From Nocardioides aquaticus (GTDB lineage: Bacteria; Actinomycetota; Actinomycetes; Propionibacteriales; Nocardioidaceae), in contig NZ_CP075371.1 of the NCBI RefSeq assembly GCF_018459925.1, positions 1,488,001 to 1,552,000 on the forward strand: a DNA stretch of 64,000 bases, in the 5' to 3' direction. Shown here piece after piece: positions 9,176 through 18,578 of this stretch (position 1 is its first letter; every line of letters begins with the position of its first letter). A model generated the notes under the pieces. It was not told where the DNA came from and made no database searches. It saw only the letters and a program-made list of their open reading frames with translations. Made by a program: the position numbers and the translations under genes.

Positions 9176-9526
9176 GTGGCACGTCGACCGAGAGCACAGG
9201 TGCGTCCGGACCCTTCCGAGGGCCCGGTGCGGACCTGCATCGGCTGTCGGGAGCGGGCTGCCAAGCGCGAGTTGGTGCGGGTGACGACCGGCTCGGACCC
9301 CGACGGCCGACCGGCCGCGGTGCCCGACCTGGACGCCACCGCACCGGGACGCGGGGCGCACCTCCACCCCACGACCCGGTGCTACGACCTCGCGGTGCGG
9401 CGCAAGGCGTTCGCCAGGGCCCTCCGGGCTCCGGCGGGGCTGGACGCGGCGCCGGTGGGGGAGTGGCTCTCCGGCTCGACACAGACCAGAGAAGGACCGA
9501 CCAGGAACTGGAGCAGCAGCTCATGA
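9176..9526 (+). CDS. ylxR: YlxR family RNA-binding protein
   Basis: 116 aa, basic. RTCIGCRERAAKRELVRVT and PGRGAHLHPTTRCYDLAVRRKAFARAL are the YlxR (DUF448) signature. In other bacteria YlxR has been linked to RNase P modulation and regulation of gene expression. It lies between nusA and infB as usual. The C-terminal end GPTRNWSSSS is low in confidence: another frame over the same bases reads on to a different tail. The GTG start has no Shine-Dalgarno sequence but follows a -10 box. Confidence 0.88.
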   Translation: MARRPRAQVRPDPSEGPVRTCIGCRERAAKRELVRVTTGSDPDGRPAAVPDLDATAPGRGAHLHPTTRCYDLAVRRKAFARALRAPAGLDAAPVGEWLSGSTQTREGPTRNWSSSS

Positions 9527-9612
9527 GCACTCGATGAGTAACTCCCGATGAGTTTGCACCGCCAATAACGGTCCGACGCACGCAGGACGCGGGTCGGGCC
9601 AGAAGGAGAACC

Positions 9613-12528
9613 GTGGCTAAGACCCGAGTCCACGAACTCGCGAAAGAGTTCGGAGTCGAGAGCAAGTTCGTTCTCGAGAAGTTCAAGGAGATGGGTGAGT
9701 TCGTCAAGTCGGCGAGCTCGACCGTCGAGATGCCTGCCGAGGTGCGCTTCCGCAAGGAGGTCGGTGCCTCGCTGAAGGCCGCGGCCCCCGCGGCGGAGGC
9801 CCCGGCTGCGCCCGCCGCCCCGGCTGCGCCGGCCGCCTCGGCTGCGCCCGCCGCCCCGGCCGCCACGTCGTCGGCGCCGTCCGGCAACCGCCCCGGCCCG
9901 CGCCCCGGCCCCAAGCCGGCCGCGCGTCCCGCAGCGGAGGCACCGGCTGCGCCCGCACCCGCCGCACCGGAGGCGCCGGCCGCCCCCGAGGCGCCGGCCG
10001 CCGAGGCCCCGGCTGCTGCCGAGGCCCCCGCCCCCGCTGCCGAGGCGCCCGCCGCCGAGGCGCCCGCCGCCCCCGAGGCACCGGCCGCCCCCGAGGCGCC
10101 GGCCGCCGAGGCGCCGGCGGCGACCGGTCGCCCCGGTCCCCGTCCTCCGACGCCGAAGGCCCCGGCCCCGCGTCCGGTGGGCCGCAGCGGCTCGCCGCGT
10201 CCGGGCAACAACCCGTTCTCGTCCAACCAGGGGATGGGCCGCAAGCCCGCCGCGCCGCCTGCCGCGCCCCCGGCCGCCGGTGCGCCGCCGGCCGCTGCCG
10301 GTGGCACCGAGAGCGACAACCGTCCGCCGCGCCCGCCCGCGGGCCGCGACGGTGCTGCGCCCCGTCCGGGCATGCCCCGTCCGAACCCGGCGATGATGCC
10401 CAAGTCCCCGGCCGCCTTCGGTGGCGGCCCCGGCGGTCGTCCCGGTGCTCCGGGTCGCCCCGGCGCTCCCGGCCGGGCCGGTGCTCCGGGCCGCGGTGGT
10501 CCGGGCGGAGCCCCGGGTCGTGGCGCTCCGGGCGGTGCGCCCGGTGGGCCGCCGCGCACCGGTGGGTTCGGCGGCCGTGGCCGTCCGCCCCAGCGGGGCA
10601 GCACGCAGGGCGCCTTCGGTCGTCCCGGTGGTCCGTCGCGTCGTGGACGCAAGTCCAAGCGGGCGCGTCGCCAGGAGTTCGAGCAGATGGAGGCCCCCAC
10701 CCTCGGTGGGATGCGCGTCCGCAAGGGCAACGGCGAGACCGTGCGCCTGGCCCGAGGCGCCTCGCTGACCGACTTCGCCGACAAGGTGGGGCTCGACGCG
10801 GCTGCGCTGGTGCAGATGCTCTTCCACCTCGGCGAGATGGTGACGTCGACCGAGTCGGTCAACGACGCCACGCTCGAGCTGCTCGGTGAGGAGCTCAACT
10901 ACAACGTCGAGGTCGTCTCCCCCGAGGACGAGGACCGCGAGCTGCTGGAGTCCTTCGACCTCGAGTTCGGCTCGGACGAGGGCGACGAGGCCGACCTGAT
11001 GATCCGGCCGCCGGTCGTGACCGTCATGGGTCACGTCGACCACGGAAAGACCAAGCTCCTCGACGCCCTCCGCTCGGCCAACGTGGTCGACAAGGAGGCC
11101 GGTGGGATCACCCAGCACATCGGGGCCTACCAGGTCGTCACCGAGGTCGACGGCAACGAGCGCCCGATCACCTTCATCGACACCCCGGGCCACGAGGCGT
11201 TCACCGCCATGCGTGCCCGTGGTGCCCAGGCGACCGACATCGCGGTGCTGGTGGTCGCGGCCGACGACGGCGTGATGCCTCAGACGGTCGAGGCGCTCAA
11301 CCACGCCAAGGCCGCCGGCGTGCCGATCGTCGTGGCGGTCAACAAGATCGACAAGCCCGACGCGGACCCGACCAAGGTCCGTGGCCAGCTCACCGAGTAC
11401 GGCCTGGTGCCCGAGGAGTACGGCGGCGACACGATGTTCGTCGAGGTCTCGGCGAAGGCCAACCTCAACATGGAGGGGCTGCTCGAGGCGATCGTGCTCA
11501 CCGCGGACGCCTCGCTCGACCTGCGTGCCAACCCCACGCAGGACGCGCAGGGCCTCGTGGTCGAGGCGCACCTGGACCGCGGTCGCGGCCCGGTCGCCAC
11601 GGTGCTGGTCCAGCGCGGCACGCTGCGCGTGGGTGACTCCCTGGTCGCCGGTCCGGCCCACGGCCGGGTCCGGGCGATGCTCGACGAGCACGGCAACGAG
11701 CTGGCCCAGGCCGACCCGTCGCGCCCGGTGATGGTGCTCGGTCTCTCCGCCGTCCCCGGCGCGGGCCAGAACTTCATCGTCGTCGACGACGACCGGATGG
11801 CCCGTCAGATCGCCGAGAAGCGCGAGGCGCGCGAGCGGGCGGCCATGCAGGCCAAGCGCCGTGTCCGTCGCACGCTCGAGGACTTCATGGCCTCCATGGA
11901 GAAGGGCGAGAGCCAGGAGCTCAACCTCATCCTCAAGGGCGACGTGTCCGGCTCGGTCGAGGCGCTCGAGGACGCCCTGTCCCAGATCAGCGTCGGCGAC
12001 GACGTCGGGATCCGGGTCATCGACCGCGGTGTCGGTGCGATCACCGAGACCAACGTCGACCTGGCCGCGGCCTCCGACGCGATCATCATCGGCTTCAACG
12101 TCCGCCCCCAGGGCAAGGCGACGGAGCTGGCCGACAAGCAGGGCGTCGAGATCCGCTACTACTCGGTCATCTACTCGGCGATCGAGGAGATCGAGGCGGC
12201 GCTCAAGGGCATGCTCAAGCCCGAGTTCGAGGAGTCGTCCCTGGGACGGGCGGAGATCCGCGAGATCTTCCGCTCCTCCAAGCTCGGCAACATCGCGGGC
12301 TGCATGATCATCGCGGGGACGGTGCAGCGCCGGGCCAAGGTCCGGGTGCTGCGCGACAACGCGGTGATCGCCGACAACCTCGACCTGGCGTCGCTGCGCC
12401 GGGAGAAGGACGACGTGTCCGAGGTCCGCGAGGGCTTCGAGTGCGGTCTGGTCCTGCGCAACTTCCAGGACATCAAGATCGGCGACGTCGTCGAGTCCTT
12501 CGAGATGCGCGAGATCCCGCGCGCCTGA
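9613..12528 (+). CDS. infB: Translation initiation factor IF-2
   Basis: 971 aa GTPase that brings initiator fMet-tRNA to the 30S subunit. [28 protein letters not shown] is the N-terminal IF2N domain. Residues about 55-345 are low-complexity: Ala/Pro/Glu repeats, then a Gly/Arg/Pro stretch ending in [18 protein letters not shown] second IF2N-like segment follows, then the G domain with G1 GHVDHGKT (near residue 474), G3 DTPGHEAF and G4 NKID, and the C-terminal tRNA-binding domains ending [31 protein letters not shown] start with AGAAGGAG 6 nt upstream. A 15-bp hairpin follows the gene. Confidence 0.98.
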   Translation: MAKTRVHELAKEFGVESKFVLEKFKEMGEFVKSASSTVEMPAEVRFRKEVGASLKAAAPAAEAPAAPAAPAAPAASAAPAAPAATSSAPSGNRPGPRPGPKPAARPAAEAPAAPAPAAPEAPAAPEAPAAEAPAAAEAPAPAAEAPAAEAPAAPEAPAAPEAPAAEAPAATGRPGPRPPTPKAPAPRPVGRSGSPRPGNNPFSSNQGMGRKPAAPPAAPPAAGAPPAAAGGTESDNRPPRPPAGRDGAAPRPGMPRPNPAMMPKSPAAFGGGPGGRPGAPGRPGAPGRAGAPGRGGPGGAPGRGAPGGAPGGPPRTGGFGGRGRPPQRGSTQGAFGRPGGPSRRGRKSKRARRQEFEQMEAPTLGGMRVRKGNGETVRLARGASLTDFADKVGLDAAALVQMLFHLGEMVTSTESVNDATLELLGEELNYNVEVVSPEDEDRELLESFDLEFGSDEGDEADLMIRPPVVTVMGHVDHGKTKLLDALRSANVVDKEAGGITQHIGAYQVVTEVDGNERPITFIDTPGHEAFTAMRARGAQATDIAVLVVAADDGVMPQTVEALNHAKAAGVPIVVAVNKIDKPDADPTKVRGQLTEYGLVPEEYGGDTMFVEVSAKANLNMEGLLEAIVLTADASLDLRANPTQDAQGLVVEAHLDRGRGPVATVLVQRGTLRVGDSLVAGPAHGRVRAMLDEHGNELAQADPSRPVMVLGLSAVPGAGQNFIVVDDDRMARQIAEKREARERAAMQAKRRVRRTLEDFMASMEKGESQELNLILKGDVSGSVEALEDALSQISVGDDVGIRVIDRGVGAITETNVDLAAASDAIIIGFNVRPQGKATELADKQGVEIRYYSVIYSAIEEIEAALKGMLKPEFEESSLGRAEIREIFRSSKLGNIAGCMIIAGTVQRRAKVRVLRDNAVIADNLDLASLRREKDDVSEVREGFECGLVLRNFQDIKIGDVVESFEMREIPRA

Positions 12529-12574
12529 CGCGCGTACGGCACCACCAGCACGACCCTGCAGCACCGCAGGTCCC

Positions 12575-12610
12575 GACGCACCCGCACGGCTCCGGCCGTG
12601 CGGGTGCGTC
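12575..12610 (+). terminator. Strong hairpin after infB
   Basis: GACGCACCCGCACGG pairs perfectly with 12596-12610 (15 bp) around a 6-nt loop. No U-run follows. Likely a terminator or processing site between infB and rbfA. Confidence 0.65.
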
Positions 12611-12646
12611 GCCCTCCGGTGCCGCCCCGGCCCGAAGGAGCAGAGG

Positions 12647-13159
12647 ATGAGCAACCCCCGCGTGCGGCGCATCGCCGACCGGATCCAGGTCGTGGTGGCC
12701 CAGATGCTCGAGCGTCGGGTCAAGGACCCGCGCCTCGGGTTCGTGACCATCACCGACGTCCGCGTCACCGGTGACAGCCAGCAGGCCACCATCTACTACA
12801 CCGTCCTCGGTGAGGACGCCGACCTCGAGAGCACCGCCGAGGCGCTGGAGTCGGCCAAGGGCCTGCTCCGCTCCGAGGTGGGCAAGCAGCTCGGCACCCG
12901 TCACGTCCCCTCCCTGACCTTCGTGCCCGACGCGGTCCCGGAGACCGCACGCAAGCTCGACGAGGTCCTCGCCCGCGCCCGGGAGCTCGACGCCGAGCTC
13001 GCGGCCCGCCGGGTCGAGCAGTACGCCGGCGAGCCCGACCCGTACAAGAAGCCCCGCGAGGAGGGCGACGGCGACCTCGACGGCGCCGCCGACGGGGCCG
13101 ACGAGGGTTCGGACGCCGAGCCCGACGACGGGCTGGACGACCCCGCCGACCGCCGATGA
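12647..13159 (+). CDS. rbfA: 30S ribosome-binding factor RbfA
   Basis: 170 aa. [41 protein letters not shown] is the conserved KH-like RbfA core; the family helps 16S rRNA 5' end maturation in the cold. The last 50 residues form a long acidic tail beyond the usual RbfA length, common in actinobacteria. ATG with a GGAGCAGAGG purine stretch directly upstream. Its stop overlaps the truB start (ATGA), so the two are coupled; no DHH phosphoesterase gene stands between them, unlike in mycobacteria. Confidence 0.95.
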   Translation: MSNPRVRRIADRIQVVVAQMLERRVKDPRLGFVTITDVRVTGDSQQATIYYTVLGEDADLESTAEALESAKGLLRSEVGKQLGTRHVPSLTFVPDAVPETARKLDEVLARARELDAELAARRVEQYAGEPDPYKKPREEGDGDLDGAADGADEGSDAEPDDGLDDPADRR

Positions 13160-14070
13160 GCACGCCCCGGCCCGAGCCCGTCCCGGGCCTGGTCGTGGTG
13201 GACAAGCCGGGCGGGATGACCAGCCACGACGTGGTCTCCCGCGTACGCCGGCTGGCCGGGACCCGCAAGGTCGGTCACGCCGGCACCCTCGACCCGATGG
13301 CGACCGGGGTGCTGGTGCTCGGCGTCGGGCGCGCCACCCGGCTGCTCGGCCACCTCGTGCTGACCGAGAAGACCTACGAGGCGACGATCCGGCTCGGCGC
13401 TGCCACCACGACCGACGACGCCGAGGGCGAGGCGGTGCCTGCCGAGGACCCCGCGGCCCGGGCGGCGGCCGTCGCGGCGCTCGACCCCGAGCGGGTGCGG
13501 GCGGCGCTCGCGGCGCAGGTGGGGGAGCGCGACCAGGTCCCCAGCACCGTCTCGGCGATCAAGGTCGACGGCCGCCGGGCCCACGCCCGGGTGCGCGCCG
13601 GGGAGGAGGTCGTCCTCGAGCCGCGTCGGGTGACGATCCACGCGATCGACGTGCACGACGTCGCCGCCGTCGCGGCGCCCGAGGGCGCCCGCGTCGACGT
13701 CGTCGTGACCGTCCGCTGCTCCAGCGGCACCTACGTCCGCGCCGTCGCCCGCGACCTCGGCGACGACCTGGGGGTCGGTGGTCACCTCACCGCGCTGCGG
13801 CGCACCCGGGTCGGGCCGTTCGGGCTCGCGGAGGCCCGCACGCTCGAGGAGCTCACCGAGACCTACGACGTCCTGGCCCCCGGCGACGCCGCGCGGCTCG
13901 CCTTCCCGGTGCTCGAGCTGGGGGAGGACGCCGAGCGCGACGTGCGCGTGGGGCGTCCGCTGGACGTCCAGCTCGACGGCCTGACCGCGCTGCTCGACGC
14001 CGCCGGGGGGCTGTTGGCGCTCTACGAGCCGCGCGAGGGCCGGGCCCGCCCGGTGGCCGTCCTCGTCTGA
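13156..14070 (+). CDS. truB: tRNA pseudouridine(55) synthase TruB
   Basis: 304 aa; converts U55 of the T-loop of tRNAs to pseudouridine. [21 protein letters not shown] opens the catalytic domain, and [30 protein letters not shown] contains the catalytic Asp in [39 protein letters not shown] and [15 protein letters not shown] are further family blocks. The C-terminus carries an actinobacterial extension of about 60 residues. Start ATG overlaps the rbfA stop by four bases. Confidence 0.97.
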   Translation: MSTPRPEPVPGLVVVDKPGGMTSHDVVSRVRRLAGTRKVGHAGTLDPMATGVLVLGVGRATRLLGHLVLTEKTYEATIRLGAATTTDDAEGEAVPAEDPAARAAAVAALDPERVRAALAAQVGERDQVPSTVSAIKVDGRRAHARVRAGEEVVLEPRRVTIHAIDVHDVAAVAAPEGARVDVVVTVRCSSGTYVRAVARDLGDDLGVGGHLTALRRTRVGPFGLAEARTLEELTETYDVLAPGDAARLAFPVLELGEDAERDVRVGRPLDVQLDGLTALLDAAGGLLALYEPREGRARPVAVLV

Positions 14071-14079
14071 GACGGCCAC

Positions 14080-14092
14080 TACCCTGGGCGGC
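14080..14092 (+). promoter_or_regulatory. Leaderless-type -10 box for ribF
   Basis: TACCCT at 14080-14085, 7 nt before the GTG; no ribosome binding site. Confidence 0.5.
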
Positions 14093-15061
14093 GTGTGGCG
14101 CACCCTCGACGAGATCCCCGACGACCTCGGGCCGACCGCGGTCACGATCGGCAACTTCGACGGCGTGCACCGCGGCCACCGGGCCGTGGTGGCCCGGAGC
14201 CGCGCCGTGGCCGACCGCGAGGCGCTGCCGCTGGTCGCGGTGACCTTCGACCCGCACCCGATGGCCGTCCTCCGGCCCGACCACGCCCCGTCCGTGCTGA
14301 CCCCCGTGCCGTGGCGGGCCGAGCTGCTCGGCGCGATCGGCGTCGACGAGGTCCTGGCGCTGCCCTTCGACCGGGCGATGGCGGCCTGGACGCCCGAGGA
14401 GTTCGTGCGCCGCGTGCTGGTCGAGCGGCTGCACGCCCGCGCCGTCGTGGTCGGCGCCAACTTCCGTTTCGGCGCCCGCGCCGCCGGTGACACCGCGGCG
14501 CTCGTCGATCTCGGTCGGGAGCAGCCGGCCGACCGCCGGTTCACCGCCGAGGGCGTCGTGCTCGACGGAGGACCACAGGTGTGGTCGTCCACCTACGTCC
14601 GGACCTGCCTGGCCGCCGGCGACGTCGCCGGCGCCACCGAGGCGCTGGGCCGGCCCCCGGCCGTCCGCGGGCCGGTCGTGCAGGGGGACCAGCGCGGCCG
14701 CGAGCTCGGCTACCCGACGGCCAACGTCGAGGTCGGACCGGACGTGGCGGTCGCCGCCGACGGCGTCTACGCCGGCCGGATGCGGGTCCTGGGCGGCCCG
14801 GCGGGCACCTCCCGCCCTGACGACCCGGCCGGCTTCCCCGTCGCGGTCTCCGTCGGCACGAACCCGACCTTCGCCGGGGAGCGCAGCCGGCGGGTCGAGG
14901 CGTACGTGATCGGCCGGACCGACCTGTCCCTCTACGGCGCGGAGGTGGAGGTCGACCTCAGCCACCACCTGCGCGGGATGGCCGCCTTCGACTCGGTCGA
15001 CGAGCTGCTGGTCCAGATGTCCCAGGACGTCGAGCAGGCCCGCGTCCTGCTCGGCGGCTGA
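14093..15061 (+). CDS. ribF: Bifunctional riboflavin kinase/FAD synthetase
   Basis: 322 aa; phosphorylates riboflavin to FMN and adenylates FMN to FAD. The N-terminal nucleotidyltransferase domain shows AVTIGNFDGVHRGH (HxGH-type site) and WSSTYVRTCLAAGDV; the C-terminal kinase domain shows GRELGYPTANVEV and the Asn/Glu region GTNPTFAGERSRRVEAYVI. Length is normal. The GTG start is set by the -10 box; the alternative GTG two bases later is out of frame. Located after truB as in many bacteria, and one base before the next gene. Confidence 0.97.
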   Translation: MWRTLDEIPDDLGPTAVTIGNFDGVHRGHRAVVARSRAVADREALPLVAVTFDPHPMAVLRPDHAPSVLTPVPWRAELLGAIGVDEVLALPFDRAMAAWTPEEFVRRVLVERLHARAVVVGANFRFGARAAGDTAALVDLGREQPADRRFTAEGVVLDGGPQVWSSTYVRTCLAAGDVAGATEALGRPPAVRGPVVQGDQRGRELGYPTANVEVGPDVAVAADGVYAGRMRVLGGPAGTSRPDDPAGFPVAVSVGTNPTFAGERSRRVEAYVIGRTDLSLYGAEVEVDLSHHLRGMAAFDSVDELLVQMSQDVEQARVLLGG

Positions 15062-15062
15062 C

Positions 15063-16094
15063 GTGGCCGCGGCCCCGCGCCGCCGTTCCCGACGCCCCGT
15101 CCCGGACGTCCTGGCCGCGGCGGACGCCTGGTTCCTCGCGCACGGCCTGACCTACTTCGTCCCCGAGGTGCGCGGCCGCGTCCGGGACGGGCTGCGACCG
15201 CGACGGCTCGTCCCGCTGGCGGTGCTGGTCCTGCTCGTCTCGGCGGCCGCCGCCGGGCTGCTGGCCTGGGCGACCGGGCAGGTCAGCACCGCCCCGGCGG
15301 TCCTGCTGTCGCTGGGCGCGGCGGGCGCGACGGCGTACGCGCTGACGGTGCTGCGCGCCGGGCCGATCGTGACCTGGGCGCTGGGACGCACCTTCGGCAG
15401 CCTGCGGGCACTGCTGCCGATGATGACCCGCGCCCTGCCGCTGCTGCTGGTCTTCGTCACCTTCCTGTTCATCAACGCCGAGGTCTGGCAGCTCTCCGCC
15501 TCACTCACCACCGGCACCCTGTGGCTGGTCGTGCTGCTCTTCGTGGGGCTGGCCCTCGGCTTCCTGCTGGTGCGCCTGCCCGAGGAGGTCGACCTCGTCG
15601 ACGACGCCGTCGACGCCGACTTCCTGCGCCGGGCCTGCGCCGGCACACCGCTGGAGGAGGCCTGCGAGGAGGTGCTGGAGGAGGGCCGCGGCGACGAGGT
15701 CGTGGCGCACGCGCAGGTCGAGGGCTTCGAGCGCTGGAACCTGGTCATCGTGCTGCTGGTCATCCAGGCCGTCCAGGTGCTGCTGCTGGCCGGCACCGTG
15801 CTGCTGTTCTTCCTGCTCTTCGGCACCCTGGCGATGAACGAGGAGGTCCAGCTGGCGTGGACCGGTCTCGACCCGGCGGACCTGCGCCAGCTGCCGGGGT
15901 TGAGCAACGTCTCGGTGCCGCTGTTCCAGGTCTCGCTCTTCCTCGCCGCGTTCTCCTCGCTCTACCTGACGGTCTCGACGGTCACCGACGAGACCTACCG
16001 CGAGCACTTCTTCGCCTCGGTGGTCAGCGAGCTGCGCACCGCGGTCGGGATGCGCGCGGTCTACCTCACCCTGCGCACGCGCCGCAGCCCCTGA
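15063..16094 (+). CDS. Integral membrane protein of unknown function
   Basis: 343 aa. After an Arg-rich N-terminus, about six membrane segments can be seen near residues 48-70, 78-98, 118-138, 150-172, 220-255 and 285-305. Between segments 4 and 5 is an acidic cytoplasmic loop (EEVDLVDDAVDADFLRR ... LEEACEEVLEEGRGDEVV). No enzymatic motif recognised. GTG starts one base after the ribF stop, so it is probably co-transcribed. The 3' end is part of a terminator hairpin. Confidence 0.7.
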   Translation: MAAAPRRRSRRPVPDVLAAADAWFLAHGLTYFVPEVRGRVRDGLRPRRLVPLAVLVLLVSAAAAGLLAWATGQVSTAPAVLLSLGAAGATAYALTVLRAGPIVTWALGRTFGSLRALLPMMTRALPLLLVFVTFLFINAEVWQLSASLTTGTLWLVVLLFVGLALGFLLVRLPEEVDLVDDAVDADFLRRACAGTPLEEACEEVLEEGRGDEVVAHAQVEGFERWNLVIVLLVIQAVQVLLLAGTVLLFFLLFGTLAMNEEVQLAWTGLDPADLRQLPGLSNVSVPLFQVSLFLAAFSSLYLTVSTVTDETYREHFFASVVSELRTAVGMRAVYLTLRTRRSP

Positions 16095-16122
16095 CCCGCC
16101 GGGGCGGGAGCAGGGGCTGCGG
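16082..16122. terminator. Hairpin at the end of the membrane protein gene
   Basis: CCGCAGCCCCTG pairs with 16111-16122 (12 bp); the loop contains a further CCCGCC/GGCGGG pair. It overlaps the TGA stop and lies between convergent genes. Confidence 0.65.
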
Positions 16123-16158
16123 GACGTACGGGTGGTGCGGCCGTGCGGTCGGACGACC

Positions 16159-16416
16159 TCAGGCGTCGAGGTCCTTCTCGACCAGTGCGGCGATCGCGTC
16201 GACGTCGCCCTGGTCGTCGCCGGAGACCTCGACGGTGTCGCCGTTGCCGGCACCCAGGGTCATGATCATCAGCGCCGACGCCGCGTCGACGGGGGTGCCG
16301 CCGGGCAGGCCGATGGAGACGTCCGAGTCCAGGTCGCCGGCCGCCTCCGAGATCAGGGCGGCGGGGCGGGCGTGCAGGCCGACGGCGGAGCCGACGGTGA
16401 CGGTCTTGCTGGGCAT
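16159..16416 (-). CDS. ptsH: PTS phosphocarrier protein HPr
   Basis: 85 aa cytoplasmic phosphocarrier passing phosphate from enzyme I to the EIIA domains. VGSAVGLHARPAALISEAA carries the active His of the GLHARPA motif. The regulatory Ser-46 region is DAASALMIMTLGAGNGD, with Ser at the usual place. ATG with GAAGGAG 6 nt upstream on the minus strand. It lies 77 nt downstream of fruA; two TAGGTT-like boxes in that gap (around 16470 and 16485) suggest an additional promoter of its own. Confidence 0.96.
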   Translation of the reverse strand: MPSKTVTVGSAVGLHARPAALISEAAGDLDSDVSIGLPGGTPVDAASALMIMTLGAGNGDTVEVSGDDQGDVDAIAALVEKDLDA

Positions 16417-16493
16417 GGGAGCTCCTTCACGGATCGTGGTACGCGTGGTGCGGACGTGGTGCAGAACCTACGGGTGTGAACCTATGGCCCCGG

Positions 16494-18578
16494 TCACGCC
16501 GCGACCAGCACGTCGGCGTCCTTGACCTTGGCGGTGGACTTCAGCAGGACCACCAGGGCGGCGGCCACGGCCACGCCGGCGGCCAGCGACACGATGAAGC
16601 CGAGCACGCCGTCGACGGCGAAGAGCACGAAGATCCCGCCGTGCGGGGCGCGCAGGCTGACGCCGAAGAGTTGGGAGAGCCCGCCGGTGACCGCGCTGCC
16701 GACCATGATCGAGGGGATGACCCGCAGCGGGTCGGCCGCGGCGAACGGGATGGCGCCCTCGGTGATGAACGAGGCGCCGAGCAGCCAGCCGGCCTTGCCG
16801 CTCTCCTTCTCGGGGGCCGAGAAGAGTCGGGGGCGGATGACGGTGGCCAGGGCCAGCGCGATCGGCGGGACCATCCCGGCCAGCATCACCGCGGCCATCA
16901 CCCGCAGCTCGGGGGCGTCGGTGGCGGTCGCGGCGGCGGACAGGCCGGTGGTGGCGAAGGCGTAGGCGGTCTTGTTCAGCGGGCCGCCCATGTCGAAGGC
17001 CATCATCAGGCCGAGGACCACCCCGAGCAGGACCGAGAGGCCGGGGCGCTCGCCCATGTAGGTCAGGCCGTCGCTGAGCCCGGTGGTGAGGGCCTGCAGC
17101 GGCTGGGCCAGGACGACGAGCATCACGAAGCCGGCCAGGAGGACCGTGAGCAGCGGGATCACCAGCACCGGCATCAGCCCGCGCGCCCAGGCCGGGATCG
17201 ACCAGCCGGCGATCCACTTGGCGATGAGCCCGGCGAGCACGCCGCCGATGATGCCGCCGATGAAGCCGGAACCGGTGGTGACGGCGATGGCGCCCATCAC
17301 GAAGCCGGGCGCGATGCCCGGGCGGTCGGCGATCGCGTAGGCGATGTAACCGGCCAGGGCAGGGACGAGGAACCCGAACGCGGCCTGGCCGAGGACGATC
17401 AGCAGCGAGGCGAGGTAGGTGAACAAGGCCCCGTTCTGCAGGCTCGTGCCGTTGGGCATCTCGGTGTAGGCCGCGGGGTCCGGCAGGTTGAAGAGGCTGT
17501 TGTTGAGGGCGACGTCGCTGGCGATCGGGACGACCGCCCCGTCCTTGGTGGCGCTGAAGACGATCTCGTACCCGCCGAGAAGGAAGCCGAGGGCGATCAG
17601 CAGGCCGCCGGCGGCGACGAACGGGATCATGTAGGAGACACCGGTCATCAGCACCCGGCGCACGGTGCCGCCGAAGCTCTCTCCGGCGCTGCCGCGGTCC
17701 TCGCCGCCGCTGCCGGCCGCACCCTCGACCCGCGAGGCGTGCGGGTCGTCGGCGACGCGCAGGGCCTCGGCGATCATGGCGTCACCCTCGTCGATCGGGC
17801 GCTTGACACCCGAGGAGACCAGCGGCTTGCCCGCGAAGCGGGACCGGTCGCGGACCCCGACGTCGACGGCGAAGATGACGGCGTCGGCCGCGGCGATGAC
17901 GCCGGGGGCCAGCGGCTTGGAGCCGGCCGAGCCCTGGGTCTCGACCGCCAGCTCGACCCCGGCACGCTCGGCGGCGGCCTCGAGGGCCTCGGCGGCCATG
18001 TAGGTGTGGGCGATGCCGGTCGGGCAGGCGGTGACCGCGACCAGGCGGCGGCGGGCGCCGCCCGCAGCGGCCGGCGCCGCGGCAGCAGGAGCAGCGGCGG
18101 CCGGAGCCGCGGCAGGGGCGGCGGGGGAGTCCCCGACGACCTCGCTGATCAGCCGGACGACCTCCTCGCGCGTGGTGGCCGTGCGCAGGGCGTGGGTGAA
18201 GTCCGGCTTGACCAGCGACCGCGCGAGCGCGGTGAGCAGCGTCAGGTGGGTGGCGTCGCCGCCGGCCGGGGCCGCGATCAGGAAGGCCAGGGTGGCCGGG
18301 CCGTCCTTGGCGCCGAAGTCGACCGGCGGCTCGAGGCGGGCGAAGGCCAGCGTCGGGACCTCCACGCCGGCGGTCCGGCAGTGCGGGATCGCGATCCCGC
18401 CGGGCAGGCCCGTGGACGAGGTGGCCTCGCGGGCGAGGGCGTCCTCGACGAGCTGGCCGGCGTCGGTGGCCCGGCCGGCCTCGTCGACGACGGCCGCGAG
18501 GGCGCGGATCACGTCGTGCTTGTCCGAGCCGAGTGCGGCGTCGAGCCGCACCAGGTCGGTGGTGATCAAGTCGGTCAT
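16494..18578 (-). CDS. fruA: PTS fructose transporter EIIABC
   Basis: 694 aa membrane permease that imports fructose as fructose-1-phosphate. EIIA (1-150) has its phosphorylated His in GGIAIPHCRTAGV. A Pro/Ala linker follows, then EIIB (about 175-275) with the active Cys in VAVTACPTGIAHTYMAAEAL. EIIC (about 310-670) has some eight or nine membrane segments. Its start overlaps the fruK stop (ATGA), so deoR, fruK and fruA are coupled. Length and A-B-C order match actinobacterial FruA. Confidence 0.96.
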   Translation of the reverse strand: MTDLITTDLVRLDAALGSDKHDVIRALAAVVDEAGRATDAGQLVEDALAREATSSTGLPGGIAIPHCRTAGVEVPTLAFARLEPPVDFGAKDGPATLAFLIAAPAGGDATHLTLLTALARSLVKPDFTHALRTATTREEVVRLISEVVGDSPAAPAAAPAAAAPAAAAPAAAGGARRRLVAVTACPTGIAHTYMAAEALEAAAERAGVELAVETQGSAGSKPLAPGVIAAADAVIFAVDVGVRDRSRFAGKPLVSSGVKRPIDEGDAMIAEALRVADDPHASRVEGAAGSGGEDRGSAGESFGGTVRRVLMTGVSYMIPFVAAGGLLIALGFLLGGYEIVFSATKDGAVVPIASDVALNNSLFNLPDPAAYTEMPNGTSLQNGALFTYLASLLIVLGQAAFGFLVPALAGYIAYAIADRPGIAPGFVMGAIAVTTGSGFIGGIIGGVLAGLIAKWIAGWSIPAWARGLMPVLVIPLLTVLLAGFVMLVVLAQPLQALTTGLSDGLTYMGERPGLSVLLGVVLGLMMAFDMGGPLNKTAYAFATTGLSAAATATDAPELRVMAAVMLAGMVPPIALALATVIRPRLFSAPEKESGKAGWLLGASFITEGAIPFAAADPLRVIPSIMVGSAVTGGLSQLFGVSLRAPHGGIFVLFAVDGVLGFIVSLAAGVAVAAALVVLLKSTAKVKDADVLVAA

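Noticed and set aside
9780..10120. Repeat-like DNA in infB
   Set aside because: It encodes the ordinary Ala/Pro/Glu linker of actinobacterial IF-2; the repeats follow from protein low complexity, not from a mobile element.
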